Source of the DNA: Loktanella sp. D2R18
GTDB lineage: Bacteria; Pseudomonadota; Alphaproteobacteria; Rhodobacterales; Rhodobacteraceae
Assembly (NCBI RefSeq): GCF_003318235.1
Contig: NZ_QOCG01000004.1
Coordinates: forward strand, 186,001-250,000
Direction of reading: 5' to 3'
DNA: 64,000 nt
Positions 45,163 to 54,950 of the stretch are shown here, one piece after another (the stretch's first letter is position 1; every line of letters starts with the position of its first letter). Below the pieces are notes generated by a model that made no database searches, was not told the DNA's origin, and saw only the letters and a list, made by a program, of their open reading frames with translations. Made by a program: the position numbers and the translations under genes.

Positions 45163-46836
45163 ATGGAATTAAACACCCTTACCGCTGGCGTTTCGGCCAG
45201 CCCACAAATCATGCCCGCTGATCTGCAAGTGATCAAAGATGCCGGTTTCCGGTCGGTCATTTGCAATAGACCAGACGGTGAGGGCAGCGATCAGCCCACT
45301 TTCCAAGAAATTGCGAAGGCGGCCGAAGCTCTTGGGATAGAGGCGGTTTATCAACCCATTGTCGCAGGCAAAGTCAGCGACGAAGACGCTGAATCATTCG
45401 GCAAATCTCTGAACGACCTGCCAGGTCCTGTGCTGGCCTATTGCCGCACGGGAACACGCTCCGCTACGCTTTGGTCATTGTCGCAAGCCAACAAACGCAG
45501 CGTCGCCGATATTCTCGCCGCGACCAAGACCGCAGGCTACGACATGGGCGGCGTTGTGCGCCGGATCGCCAATGGTGGCAAAACGCCAACTGACACGGGC
45601 GATGCCAGCTATGAGGTTGTGATCATCGGTGCAGGCGCGGGCGGCATTGCCGTTGCGGCCAGCCTCAAGGCGCGCAAACCTGATCTGGAAATCGCGATCA
45701 TCGATCCTGCTGACGTCCATTATTACCAGCCCGGCTGGACCATGGTCGGCGGCGGCATCTTTGAACCACAAGAAACAGCCCGCACCATGGGGTCGCTGAT
45801 CCCGCGTGGCGTGCATTGGATCCAAGCCGCAGTCGCCGCATTTGAGCCTGACAATAACGCGATCATCCTTGATGGGTGCCGTGTGGTGAAATATGGCCGC
45901 TTGGTCGTCACACCGGGGATTAAGCTTGATTGGAACAAGATCGACGGCTTGGTCGACACATTGGGCCAAAACGGTGTTACCTCAAACTATCGGTATGACC
46001 TTGCCCCTTACACTTGGAAACTTGTGTCCGGGATGATGTCTGGGCGCGCCATCTTTACGCAGCCCCCAATGCCGATCAAATGTGCAGGCGCGCCGCAAAA
46101 GGCGATGTATCTGTCGGGCGACGCATGGTTCCGGCGCGGCGTTCTCAAAGACGTCGATATCCAGTTCAATAATGCAGGCGGTGTGCTGTTTGGTGTCAAA
46201 GACTACGTACCTGCGCTGATGGACTATGTCGAAAAATACGATGCCAGCCTGAACTTTTTCCATAACCTTGTCGCGGTTGATGGCCCCGCCAAGAAAGCAT
46301 GGTTTGATGTGGCCAAACCGGACACGCCCGTTGAACAGGTTGAGATGGAATTTGACATGATGCACGTTTGCCCACCACAAACGGCGCCTGACTTTGTGCG
46401 GGTATCCCCGCTCGCAGACGCCGCGGGTTGGGTCGATGTCGATCAGTTCTCATTGCGCCACAAAACCTATGACAACATCTGGTCGCTTGGCGATGTGATG
46501 AACGCGCCAAATGCGAAAACGGCGGCGGCGGCGCGGATGCAAGCCCCAGTGGTTGCGGATAATATGGTTGCGGATATGCGTGGCGGCGCCCCTGTTGCGC
46601 AATATAACGGCTATGGATCATGCCCGTTGACGGTTGAACGCGGTAAAATTGTGCTGGCAGAATTTGGATATGGCGGCGCGCTTCTGCCGAGCTTTCCTAA
46701 GTTCCTTGTGGATGGCACAAAAGCCACGCGCGCGGCGTGGTTCCTGAAAGAAAAGATGCTTCCCCCGATCTACTGGAAAGGGATGCTCAAAGGCCGCGAA
46801 TGGCTTGCCAAACCTGAAAAAATTACTGCCAAATAA
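45163..46836 (+). CDS. DUF442 sulfurtransferase fused to sulfide:quinone oxidoreductase-like flavoprotein
   Basis: 557 residues in two domains. The first ~140 are a DUF442 (phosphatase-like) sulfurtransferase with active-site AYCRTGTRSATLW (Cys-x5-Arg). From about residue 150 an FAD-binding Rossmann fold begins (EVVIIGAGAGGIAVAASLKA), with SQR-type features HYYQPGWTMVGGG, CAGAPQK and the C-terminal GDVMNAPNAKTAAAARMQAP. Such fusions oxidise sulfide to persulfide and pass it on, feeding electrons into quinone. It starts 15 bp after the dioxygenase gene. Confidence 0.9.
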   Translation: MELNTLTAGVSASPQIMPADLQVIKDAGFRSVICNRPDGEGSDQPTFQEIAKAAEALGIEAVYQPIVAGKVSDEDAESFGKSLNDLPGPVLAYCRTGTRSATLWSLSQANKRSVADILAATKTAGYDMGGVVRRIANGGKTPTDTGDASYEVVIIGAGAGGIAVAASLKARKPDLEIAIIDPADVHYYQPGWTMVGGGIFEPQETARTMGSLIPRGVHWIQAAVAAFEPDNNAIILDGCRVVKYGRLVVTPGIKLDWNKIDGLVDTLGQNGVTSNYRYDLAPYTWKLVSGMMSGRAIFTQPPMPIKCAGAPQKAMYLSGDAWFRRGVLKDVDIQFNNAGGVLFGVKDYVPALMDYVEKYDASLNFFHNLVAVDGPAKKAWFDVAKPDTPVEQVEMEFDMMHVCPPQTAPDFVRVSPLADAAGWVDVDQFSLRHKTYDNIWSLGDVMNAPNAKTAAAARMQAPVVADNMVADMRGGAPVAQYNGYGSCPLTVERGKIVLAEFGYGGALLPSFPKFLVDGTKATRAAWFLKEKMLPPIYWKGMLKGREWLAKPEKITAK

Positions 46837-46862
46837 AACATCTGATCAAACCGAGTCATATC

Positions 46863-48566
46863 ATGTCCCTTGCCCGTTACCTGCCCATACTTACGTGGGG
46901 CAAAGACTATACCCGCGAAACGCTATCTAACGATCTGATCGCGGCAGTGATTGTGACGATCATGTTGATCCCGCAATCGCTCGCTTATGCGTTGCTTGCG
47001 GGATTACCCCCTGAGGCCGGGCTTTACGCGTCTATCGCGCCAATTATCCTGTATACGGTATTTGGCACAAGCCGCGTTTTAGCCGTGGGTCCAGTGGCCG
47101 TCGTATCGTTGATGACGGCAGCCGCCCTTAGCAACATCGTAGAACAAGGCACGATGGGCTACGCGGTCGCAGCCCTTTCGTTGGCCGCGCTGTCTGGGGT
47201 CATGCTATTGGCGATGGGGCTGTTTCGGATGGGATTTGTCGCCAACTTCCTGTCACACCCGGTTATTTCCGGTTTCATTACTGCGTCAGGTATCATTATT
47301 GCGGCAAGTCAGCTTAAGCATATTCTTGGCATTGAAGCGCATGGTCATAACCTTTTGGACCTCTCGCTATCACTTTTCGAACATTTACCTGAAACCAATT
47401 GGATCACGGCTGTCATTGGGGGTTTCGCGACCGCGTTTTTATTTTGGGTCCGCAAAGGGTTAAAGCCGTTGCTTGAAAAGCTCGGCGTTGGCCCCGCAAT
47501 GACAAGCGTCGCAGTAAAAGCTGGCCCTGTAGCCGTCGTCGTGGCCACAACGCTTGCCGTTTGGATGTTCGCGCTTGGCGACCAAGGCGTCAAAATCGTT
47601 GGTGATGTCCCGCAAAGCCTGCCACCGCTGACATTGCCCTCTTTCTCGCCCTCGCTCTTGGGGCAACTGCTGTTGCCTGCTTTCTTGATCTCACTAATCG
47701 GATTTGTGGAATCGATTTCAGTTGCGCAAACTTTGGCGGCCAAGAAACGGCAACGGATTGACCCCGACCAAGAATTGATCGGTCTGGGCGCGGCCAACGT
47801 CGGCGCGGCGTTCACAGGTGGTTTCCCGGTTACGGGCGGGTTTTCGCGGTCGGTCGTCAATTTTGATGCAGGTGCAGAAACCCCTGCCGCCGGAGCATTT
47901 ACAGCTATCGGGCTTGCTATCGCAGCATTGGCATTGACCCCGTTGATCTTCTTTTTGCCAAAGGCGACGCTCGCTGCGACCATCATTGTCGCCGTGCTTA
48001 GCCTTGTTGACTTCAGCATTCTAAAGCGGGCGTGGGAATATTCTCTTGCTGATTTTTCAGCCGTACTCGCAACCATCGCGCTCACGCTTGCAATGGGTGT
48101 CGAAGTCGGCGTTTCTGCCGGGGTTGTCCTGTCGGTCTTGTTGCACCTTTACAAAACATCGCGCCCCCATATCGCCGAGGTTGGGCTGATCGAGGGTACA
48201 GAGCATTTTCGCAACATCAACCGCCACGAGGTGCAAACCGATCCACGCGTTGTATCGCTGCGCGTCGATGAAAGCCTCTACTTTGCGAATGCGCGTTTCC
48301 TTGAAGACTTCATCCAAAACCGCGTCGCGGGCGACAAGAACGTGCGCCACGTGATTTTGCAATGTTCCGCAATAAACGACATCGATCTCAGCGCGCTCGA
48401 ATCGCTTGAAATGATCAATACGCGACTCGAAGAAATGGACGTTCGCTTGCATTTGTCAGAGGTCAAAGGCCCTGTCATGGACAGATTGCGCGACCAACAC
48501 TTCCTAAAAACGCTGACCGGCAACGTTTACTTGTCGCAATTTGACGCACTTAACTGCATCAATTGA
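46863..48566 (+). CDS. SulP-family anion transporter with STAS domain
   Basis: 567 residues. About 10-14 membrane helices follow the family entry motif MLIPQSLAYALLAGLPPEAGLY near residue 38, with GFVESISVAQTLAAKKRQ near residue 280 and GGFPVTGGFSRS. A cytoplasmic STAS domain covers about residues 460-560. SulP carriers move sulfate, bicarbonate or other anions. As the last gene of the sulfide module, 26 bp after the SQR fusion, it may export sulfate/sulfite or import an anion. Confidence 0.9.
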   Translation: MSLARYLPILTWGKDYTRETLSNDLIAAVIVTIMLIPQSLAYALLAGLPPEAGLYASIAPIILYTVFGTSRVLAVGPVAVVSLMTAAALSNIVEQGTMGYAVAALSLAALSGVMLLAMGLFRMGFVANFLSHPVISGFITASGIIIAASQLKHILGIEAHGHNLLDLSLSLFEHLPETNWITAVIGGFATAFLFWVRKGLKPLLEKLGVGPAMTSVAVKAGPVAVVVATTLAVWMFALGDQGVKIVGDVPQSLPPLTLPSFSPSLLGQLLLPAFLISLIGFVESISVAQTLAAKKRQRIDPDQELIGLGAANVGAAFTGGFPVTGGFSRSVVNFDAGAETPAAGAFTAIGLAIAALALTPLIFFLPKATLAATIIVAVLSLVDFSILKRAWEYSLADFSAVLATIALTLAMGVEVGVSAGVVLSVLLHLYKTSRPHIAEVGLIEGTEHFRNINRHEVQTDPRVVSLRVDESLYFANARFLEDFIQNRVAGDKNVRHVILQCSAINDIDLSALESLEMINTRLEEMDVRLHLSEVKGPVMDRLRDQHFLKTLTGNVYLSQFDALNCIN

Positions 48567-48787
48567 TTGTGCGCTGCGCAAGTTTCCGCGCGCCCTAGTT
48601 GCCTCACACGCACTCGCAGTTGCATTCCCATGCAATGCTGCGACATAACGCTTGCCAAGAGCGACTGGATGCCTACAATCTCCTAAGTTTTGTCATTAAA
48701 ATTGAACCCATACTCCTTATTGCCGCCTCATTTTCACCGCGTTAAATCGTTAAAGATAAGGCGTCGTTAGTCAGAAAGTATGTCGTT

Positions 48788-48961
48788 ATGAACCAATCAA
48801 CCCAACGTGTCGCCCCCCATGAAGCTGCAGCAAAGTCGTTTTATGGCCAAAGCGAAGAAGCCTTTAATAAGCAAGTTGAACAGCTTGCCATCAATGATCC
48901 GCGCTTGATCGCAGTATTCCAAAACACACGCGCACATTACCAAAACCTCACTCAAAACTAG
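48788..48961 (+). CDS. small hypothetical protein, 57 residues
   Basis: ATG 48788 to TAG 48961 encodes 57 residues, hydrophilic, Gln/Asn/Ala-rich (NQSTQRVAP at the start, then QVEQLAIND and YQNLTQN at the end), with no membrane segment. The start is preceded by a run containing GTTAG/GAAAG without a clear Shine-Dalgarno. A GAAACGC/GCGTTTC hairpin sits right at its stop, which supports a real short transcription unit. Function unknown. The 221 bp before it, after the SulP gene, contain nothing else I can support. Confidence 0.5.
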   Translation: MNQSTQRVAPHEAAAKSFYGQSEEAFNKQVEQLAINDPRLIAVFQNTRAHYQNLTQN

Positions 48962-48976
48962 AAACGCTTGCGTTTC
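48961..48976 (+). terminator. short hairpin at the end of the 57-residue gene
   Basis: GAAACGC and GCGTTTC form a perfect 7-bp stem with a 2-nt loop, followed by CCCC and no T-run. It is a weak candidate terminator or mRNA 3' structure. Confidence 0.4.
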
Positions 48977-49096
48977 CCCGATCTATATTGATCACAAGTG
49001 TCGCAATCGCCCCATATTTCTTGAAAACCTCTTGACCTTTGCGACCCTGACGGGTTGAACGGCCTTCAGATTTCATGGGAAAATGGGCGGTTTCGA

Positions 49097-50911
49097 ATGA
49101 ACGACCAGAACAAAAACCTCATCTTGGCGACGGTGCTTAGCTTTTTGGTGATCATGGCGTGGACCGTTTTGTTCCCGCCAGAAGAGCCGCCAATTGACCT
49201 GACCAACGAGGTCGCAGTTGGCATAAGCGATCCAACCGTTCCCGGCACCCAAGATGCGGCTGTCGCCCCGACCGCACCCGTCGACGCAGAACTTGACGCA
49301 CCAGCGCCCCGCGTTGCGATCAAGACCGATGATCTTGAAGGCTCCTTTTCGTTGCGTGGTGCCCGGATTGATACGCTGTCATTGACCCAATATCGCGAAG
49401 AAAACATCGAAGATTCTCCAATCGTCCAACTGCTGCGTCCAGAAGGCGAAGCGGGAGCCTATTACGCCGCATTCGGCTGGGCTGCATCGGATGGGGTCTC
49501 AGCGGAAAACGTACCGACCCCTGACACCGTCTGGACGCTCGAAAGCGGGGACACGCTGACGACCGACACACCTGTGACCCTGATGTGGAACAATGGCGTT
49601 GGTCAAATCTTCCGCACCGAAATTTCGGTCGACGACGAATTTATGTTTTCGTTCAATCAAAGCGTGACAAACAATGGCGACAGCGCAATTTCGACGCGCC
49701 CCTATGGGATCATTCGTCGTCATGGCATTCCTGAAGATATGAAAAATTTCTTCATCCTGCACGAAGGCCTGATCAGCATGACTGACGGCGAGCTTGCAGA
49801 AACAGATTATGATGACATTCAAGAATATGATATCCACCCAAGCGAACGTGTGCCTGCACAACGGTTAGAGGCTGAAGAATCTGGCTGGATTGGCTTTACC
49901 GACCACTATTGGATGACAACGCTGATCCCGGAACAGGCAGCGCCATTTCGGTCAACGTCAAAATATTTCGAAAGCCGTGATCTATTCCAAGCAGAGGCTG
50001 TGATGCCCGTTGCGACCATCGCAGCCGGTGAAACCTTTGCAAACACCACCCGGTTCTTTGCCGGCGCAAAGGAATGGGAAACCATCAAGCACTATGAAGA
50101 GGAAGAAGGTGTTGGTGGCTTCTTGGATAGTATCGACTGGGGCATGTTCTTTTTTCTGACCAAGCCGATTTTTTGGTTACTGCACCTGCTCCATGGGCTG
50201 ATTGGCAACATGGGCTGGGCGATTATCGCGCTGACCATCACGCTTAAGGCGCTGGTCCTACCGCTTGCCTATAAATCCTATGTCTCAATGGCGCGGATGA
50301 AAGAGCTTCAGCCAGAAATGGAAAAGCTCAAAGAGCAAACTGGCGATGACAAGCAAGCCATGCAGCAAGGCATGATGAAGCTGTACAAAGACAACAAAGT
50401 CAGCCCGGCATCCGGTTGCTTGCCGATGATCTTGCAGATCCCGATCTTCTTCTCGCTCTACAAGGTGATTTTTGTCACAATCGAATTGCGCCATGCCCCT
50501 TGGGTCGGCTGGATCACCGACCTGAGTTCGCCAGACCCATCGTCGATCTTTAACCTATTCGGTTTGCTGCCATTCGCAGCCCCTGACTTGGGCCCACTGC
50601 AGTTGTTGTCGCTTGGTATCTTGCCGATCTTCCTTGGTGTGTCCATGTGGCTGCAACAGAAACTGAACCCGGCCCCGGCAGATCCTACGCAACAGATGAT
50701 CTTTGCTTGGATGCCTTGGGTCTTTATGTTCATGCTCGGTAACTTCGCCAGTGGTCTGGTCTTATACTGGATCGCAAACAACATGATTACCTTTACGCAG
50801 CAATATTTGATTATGCGCAGCCACGGCGCCAAGCCGGATGTGTTTGGAAACATCAAGGCCAGCCTTATACGCAAAAAGAAGGCCGACGCAGACACGTCCG
50901 AGGGCGAGTAA
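49097..50911 (+). CDS. yidC: membrane protein insertase YidC
   Basis: 604 residues from ATG 49097. The first membrane helix (LILATVLSFLVIMAWTVLF) is followed by a ~320-residue periplasmic domain, then the conserved core with helices around residues 360-560 (WAIIALTITLKALVLPLAYKS, SGCLPMILQIPIFFSLYKVIF and LNPAPADPTQQMIFAWMPW as shorter segments) that form the hydrophilic insertion groove. It inserts proteins into the inner membrane with or without SecYEG. Followed without gap by the MOSC gene; this order is common in Rhodobacteraceae. Confidence 0.96.
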   Translation: MNDQNKNLILATVLSFLVIMAWTVLFPPEEPPIDLTNEVAVGISDPTVPGTQDAAVAPTAPVDAELDAPAPRVAIKTDDLEGSFSLRGARIDTLSLTQYREENIEDSPIVQLLRPEGEAGAYYAAFGWAASDGVSAENVPTPDTVWTLESGDTLTTDTPVTLMWNNGVGQIFRTEISVDDEFMFSFNQSVTNNGDSAISTRPYGIIRRHGIPEDMKNFFILHEGLISMTDGELAETDYDDIQEYDIHPSERVPAQRLEAEESGWIGFTDHYWMTTLIPEQAAPFRSTSKYFESRDLFQAEAVMPVATIAAGETFANTTRFFAGAKEWETIKHYEEEEGVGGFLDSIDWGMFFFLTKPIFWLLHLLHGLIGNMGWAIIALTITLKALVLPLAYKSYVSMARMKELQPEMEKLKEQTGDDKQAMQQGMMKLYKDNKVSPASGCLPMILQIPIFFSLYKVIFVTIELRHAPWVGWITDLSSPDPSSIFNLFGLLPFAAPDLGPLQLLSLGILPIFLGVSMWLQQKLNPAPADPTQQMIFAWMPWVFMFMLGNFASGLVLYWIANNMITFTQQYLIMRSHGAKPDVFGNIKASLIRKKKADADTSEGE

Positions 50912-51667
50912 ATGATCAATGTCGCCGCGTTGTGGCGGCACCCGATCAAAAGCCATGGGCGCGAAGCCTTAACCGACGTCATGCTTGAAACAGACGGCAC
51001 GATGCCTTGGGATCGGCATTGGGCGGTCACCCACGCGCAAAGCAAATTCGCACATGATAATCCTGCGTGGGTAATGTGCCGCAATTTCATGACAGCCACG
51101 CGCACCCCCAGCCTTGCCGGCATATCGGCCACGTTGGACGTCGGTCAGGCGCGGCTACGGCTGCAGCACGCTGATCTGGACGATTTCGATTTTTGTCCTG
51201 ACGACGCAGATGATGTGGCCCGCTTTTTGGCATGGGTTTCACCCTTATGCCCTGCCGACAAACCACAACCAACTGGGGTGGTCGCAGCGCCCAATCGCGG
51301 CATGACGGATACGGATTATCCGTCCGTTTCCATTATGTCGCTGGCCAGTCATGCCGCTGTTGCCGCACAGCTTGGGCATCCGCTCGGGGTGGAACGCTGG
51401 CGCGGGAATATTTGGATTGATGGCGCGGACGCTTGGGACGAACTGAATTGGATCGGGAAAACCATCCAGATTGGCGACGCAACCCTGCAAGTCAAAGAAC
51501 CGATTGTACGTTGCATGTTGCCTGCTGCAAACCCAACAACAGGCGCCCGTGACGTAGACATATTAGGTGCGTTACGTAACGGCTGGGAACACCAGAATTT
51601 TGGCATCTATGCCACCGTCACCAACGGCGGTAAGGTGCAAGTCAACGATAAGGTCGAGGTAGTCTAA
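50912..51667 (+). CDS. MOSC domain-containing protein
   Basis: 251 residues. N-terminal beta-barrel-like part with RHPIKSHG, then a MOSC domain with the conserved Cys in EPIVRCMLPAANPTTGARD (about residue 195) that binds molybdenum cofactor or sulfur, and the barrel end NFGIYATVTNGGKVQVND. MOSC proteins handle Mo-cofactor sulfur chemistry or act as N-hydroxylated-compound reductases. The start codon directly follows the yidC stop, so they are cotranscribed. Confidence 0.9.
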   Translation: MINVAALWRHPIKSHGREALTDVMLETDGTMPWDRHWAVTHAQSKFAHDNPAWVMCRNFMTATRTPSLAGISATLDVGQARLRLQHADLDDFDFCPDDADDVARFLAWVSPLCPADKPQPTGVVAAPNRGMTDTDYPSVSIMSLASHAAVAAQLGHPLGVERWRGNIWIDGADAWDELNWIGKTIQIGDATLQVKEPIVRCMLPAANPTTGARDVDILGALRNGWEHQNFGIYATVTNGGKVQVNDKVEVV

Positions 51668-51668
51668 G

Positions 51669-52316
51669 ATGGAAATGCGCTTTCCCGAGGTTGAAGCCCC
51701 GGAGCCCGATGAACTGGAAGCCGGGCGGTTGCTTTTTGCGGGCGAAACCGACTTTGTCAAAGGTGTGGTTGCGATGGACGGGCTGCCACCAGCAGATCGA
51801 GTTGAAATCTGCTTTGCAGGCCGGTCAAATGTCGGAAAATCATCCCTGATCAATGCGCTCACCGGGCGTAAAGGGTTGGCACGCGCCTCCAACACACCTG
51901 GCCGCACACAAGAAATCAACTATTTCACCGCAGGCGATATCTATGTGGTCGATTTGCCCGGCTACGGATTTGCCAATGCCCCTGTTGCCGTTGTTGAAAA
52001 ATGGCAGCGCCTTTTGAAAAACTACCTGTCGGGACGCCAAACCCTGCGCCGCGTGTTTGTGCTAATTGATGCCCGCCACGGGGCCAAGGCTGTGGACGAA
52101 GAAATCATGTCGCTACTCGACCGCTCAGCGGTGACATTTCAAGTGGTCATGACCAAGGTCGACAAATTGCGCGGCGATGCGCTCGAGGCATCATTGGATA
52201 AAACGCGCGCGGCAATGGCCAAACACCCTGCCGCCTTCCCCGAGCTGATCCTGACCTCGTCTGAAAAGGGTGAAGGCATCCCAACGTTACGCGCCATCAT
52301 CGCTGGCATATCATGA
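51669..52316 (+). CDS. engB: ribosome biogenesis GTPase EngB (YihA/YsxC)
   Basis: 215 residues. GTPase motifs G1 GRSNVGKSS (about 58), G2 TPGRTQ, G3 DLPG, G4 TKVD and G5 near SSEKGEGI are all present. EngB supports assembly of the large ribosomal subunit. It starts 1 bp after the MOSC stop and its stop overlaps a possible upstream ATG of argB, giving the yidC-MOSC-engB-argB order. Confidence 0.95.
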   Translation: MEMRFPEVEAPEPDELEAGRLLFAGETDFVKGVVAMDGLPPADRVEICFAGRSNVGKSSLINALTGRKGLARASNTPGRTQEINYFTAGDIYVVDLPGYGFANAPVAVVEKWQRLLKNYLSGRQTLRRVFVLIDARHGAKAVDEEIMSLLDRSAVTFQVVMTKVDKLRGDALEASLDKTRAAMAKHPAAFPELILTSSEKGEGIPTLRAIIAGIS

Positions 52317-52333
52317 AATCAAGGACCCAAGAC

Positions 52334-53194
52334 ATGAACCGTGATTGGATCGCTACCGCCCGTACCTTGTCCGAAGCCCTTCCCTATTTGCAGCGCTATT
52401 CTGGTGCGATCGTTGTGGTCAAATTTGGTGGCAACGCGATGGGTGATGCCGAAGCAATGGCACAATTCGCGCGCGACATCGTGCTGATGAAACAGGTCGG
52501 CATGAACCCTGTCGTTGTGCATGGCGGAGGCCCGATGATCAACGAAATGCTCGACAAGCTCGGCATTCAATCCGAATTTATTCGCGGCAAGCGCGTCACT
52601 GACCAAGCCACTGTCGAAGTGGTCGAAATGGTCCTGACCGGGCTGGTAAACAAACGTATTGTACAAGCTATTATGGATGAAGGCGGGCGGGCGGTTGGCC
52701 TTTCGGGCAAAGACGACGACTTGATGGTCGCCGAAGCCGATGATCCAGAATTGGGCTTTGTCGGACGTCCAGTTGAGATGAACACGCAGGTTTTACGCGA
52801 CCTGTTTGATGCAGGCATTATTCCGGTCGTCGCCCCCGTGGCCACAGGCCGGGGGGAAAACAAGACCTTTAACGTGAACGGTGACACGGCAGCAGGCGCG
52901 ATTGCTGGCGCGCTTGAGGCAGATCGTCTGCTTCTTCTTACTGATGTCCCCGGCGTAAAAGACGCAAGCGGCGAAGTTGTCACACAACTTTCACCCGACC
53001 AAACCCGCGCAATGATTGCCGACGGCACTATTGCTGGCGGGATGATCCCCAAAGTCGAAACCGCGCTGGTTGCGCTTGAAAAAGGCGTACGTGCGGTCGT
53101 GATCCTTGACGGGCGCTTGCCTAATGCGAGCTTACTAGAGCTATTCACCGAACATGGCGCCGGATCGATCATTCGTGAGCCAAGGTCATGTTAA
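52334..53194 (+). CDS. argB: acetylglutamate kinase
   Basis: 286 residues from ATG 52334, which has AAGGA upstream; ATG 52313, overlapping the engB stop, would add seven residues. Amino-acid kinase fold: [34 protein letters not shown], and the C-terminal [11 protein letters not shown] and [17 protein letters not shown]. It phosphorylates N-acetylglutamate in arginine synthesis. An ~60-bp gap with a strong ribosome-binding site separates the next, unrelated gene. Confidence 0.95.
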   Translation: MNRDWIATARTLSEALPYLQRYSGAIVVVKFGGNAMGDAEAMAQFARDIVLMKQVGMNPVVVHGGGPMINEMLDKLGIQSEFIRGKRVTDQATVEVVEMVLTGLVNKRIVQAIMDEGGRAVGLSGKDDDLMVAEADDPELGFVGRPVEMNTQVLRDLFDAGIIPVVAPVATGRGENKTFNVNGDTAAGAIAGALEADRLLLLTDVPGVKDASGEVVTQLSPDQTRAMIADGTIAGGMIPKVETALVALEKGVRAVVILDGRLPNASLLELFTEHGAGSIIREPRSC

Positions 53195-53255
53195 CATGAC
53201 CTGACAGCTGATCATTCTTCTGCTATGCTTTCGGTATATTTAAAGGAGAATTTCT

Positions 53256-53762
53256 ATGAAGCTTATCACTGCACTTATTTTCGCAGCATCTACATCGCCT
53301 GCATTTGCGATTGACCCCTGCCTTGTCGGCGTCTGGCAAGCGGACAATGATGATTTGGCCCATGTAATGGGGTCGCAAATGCCTGCGGGCGGGTCTATCG
53401 GATATGTAAGCGGCACCGTGACGCTTGAAATTACCGGGGACGGCACCATGACGCTGCTCTCCAACAATTTCAGGGTCAACAGCATGATGCCAGATATCCC
53501 GCCAACCACCGTCACAATCAACGGCTGGAGCGAAGGCGCAATGAACGCCGACGACGGGAGCACCTATGTCGCGAATGCGCCCGACTATGATCTGATAGGC
53601 ACTGCCGATGTGATGGGGGCAATCATTGAGATTTCAGCGGCAGAGCTGTCAGGCGGTGTCTGGGGGCAATCCACCGGCACCTACGGCTGTACCGGCGATT
53701 CTGTGTCTTTTGAAGCGGAACGGCTTGGGTCGATCCCACGCCTTTGGAGACGCGCCGGATAA
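53256..53762 (+). CDS. hypothetical exported protein
   Basis: 168 residues. A short signal peptide (MKLITALIFAASTSPAFA) is cleaved near residue 18. The mature protein is acidic, Gly/Thr-rich, predicted mostly beta, with two cysteines (C22 and C144, the latter in TYGCTGDSV) that could form one disulfide. ATG 53256 has AAAGGAG upstream. The N-terminal PCLVGVWQADNDD resembles the opening of lipocalin-like or beta-barrel periplasmic proteins, but I cannot assign a family. Confidence 0.7.
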   Translation: MKLITALIFAASTSPAFAIDPCLVGVWQADNDDLAHVMGSQMPAGGSIGYVSGTVTLEITGDGTMTLLSNNFRVNSMMPDIPPTTVTINGWSEGAMNADDGSTYVANAPDYDLIGTADVMGAIIEISAAELSGGVWGQSTGTYGCTGDSVSFEAERLGSIPRLWRRAG

Positions 53763-53800
53763 TCCGTCTGGTGCGTCGGGGATACGCGATCTAGGCTGCT

Positions 53801-54412
53801 ATGATGATGGACATGCTCACTGCAACTTTGGCCCCCTATGCGCTGGCCCCATTGGGAACACTGACCGACGACGGACAATCAATTGTCCTTGTCGGACCGG
53901 ATGAGCCCGCATTCTGGCCAGTGTTCACGCAAAGCCCTGAATACAAAGACGGCGCGCCCGACCCGATGGACCGTTGGTCGCGCCGGGTGTTCACCCATAT
54001 CGCCGCCACTTTAGATGCCGAACCATTGTTCCCGTTTGGCGGACCACCCTATGCGCCCTTCTATAGTTGGGCGATCAACACCGGGCGTTTCTGGACCTCA
54101 CCCATCAGTTTTTTGGTCCACGACAAAGCCGGGCTTTTCGCCAGCTTTCGCGGTGCGTTACGTGTCCCCGGCGCGTTTCCGCAAGCGAAATCTACCAAGC
54201 CCTGCGATACCTGCGCACAGCCCTGCGTCACCGCCTGCCCTGTTGATGCCTTCGCAAGTGGCTACGACGTCACCGCTTGCAAGACGCACGTATCATCCGA
54301 CAAAGGGCGCGATTGCCGCACAGGCGGTTGCCTTGCGCGACGCGCCTGCCCTATTGGGCAAGCGAACCGCCTGCCCGCACAATCCGCATTCCATATGGAG
54401 TCGTTTCTTTGA
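53801..54412 (+). CDS. ferredoxin-like 4Fe-4S protein
   Basis: 203 residues. The C-terminal part carries a Cys-rich segment CDTCAQPCVTACP (about residues 130-142), typical for one 4Fe-4S cluster, followed by more Cys (TACKTH, GRDCRTGGCLARRACP). The N-terminal part resembles the domain before the cluster in epoxyqueuosine-reductase-like short proteins (PYAPFYSWAI). The function is unknown; electron transfer is likely. Start 53801 is the first of three adjacent ATGs. Its stop overlaps the TTG start of the phosphatase gene. Confidence 0.8.
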   Translation: MMMDMLTATLAPYALAPLGTLTDDGQSIVLVGPDEPAFWPVFTQSPEYKDGAPDPMDRWSRRVFTHIAATLDAEPLFPFGGPPYAPFYSWAINTGRFWTSPISFLVHDKAGLFASFRGALRVPGAFPQAKSTKPCDTCAQPCVTACPVDAFASGYDVTACKTHVSSDKGRDCRTGGCLARRACPIGQANRLPAQSAFHMESFL

Positions 54413-54933
54413 CCTTACGCCTGATCCTGATCCGCCATGCGAAATCTAACTGGGATGATCCGTTTTCAGATGATCATGCCCGGGTCCTGAACCCGCGCGG
54501 ACGCGCGTCGGCCACTTCGATCGGCGACTGGATGGCCGACAACGGGTATCAACCCGATGAAATCCTCTGCTCCGACGCCAGTCGGACCCAAGAAACGGCC
54601 GAGCTGATTGTCGCCGCCCTACCGACACCCCCTAAGCTACGGCTGATGCATGCGCTCTACCACGCGGCCCCTGACACGCTGTTGGACACGATCCACCGTG
54701 AGACCGTCAACACAGTCGCGCTGATCGGACATAATCCAGGGATCGGCATGTTGGCGAATATGTTGGTGGCCCATGCGCCGGACCACGCGCGGTTCATAGG
54801 CTACCCGACCTGCGCCACCACAGTGATCGACTTTGACGTGCCCAACTGGACCGCAATACAGCGCCACAGCGGCACCTGCACCGACTTCATCGTGCCACGC
54901 GATCTGATTGGGACGACGGGTGGTGGAGAATAA
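54409..54933 (+). CDS. SixA-like histidine phosphatase family protein
   Basis: 174 residues starting with TTG at 54409, with GGAG eight bases upstream; the frame continues upstream only inside the ferredoxin-like gene. The RHG-type motif reads LILIRHAKSNWDD, and the second catalytic His is in ALIGHNPGIGMLA (about residue 107). SixA-type enzymes remove phosphate from phosphohistidine or small phosphoesters. The TTGA overlap couples it to the ferredoxin-like gene. Confidence 0.88.
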   Translation: MTLRLILIRHAKSNWDDPFSDDHARVLNPRGRASATSIGDWMADNGYQPDEILCSDASRTQETAELIVAALPTPPKLRLMHALYHAAPDTLLDTIHRETVNTVALIGHNPGIGMLANMLVAHAPDHARFIGYPTCATTVIDFDVPNWTAIQRHSGTCTDFIVPRDLIGTTGGGE

Positions 54934-54950
54934 CCCCAAGGCAATCCGAC

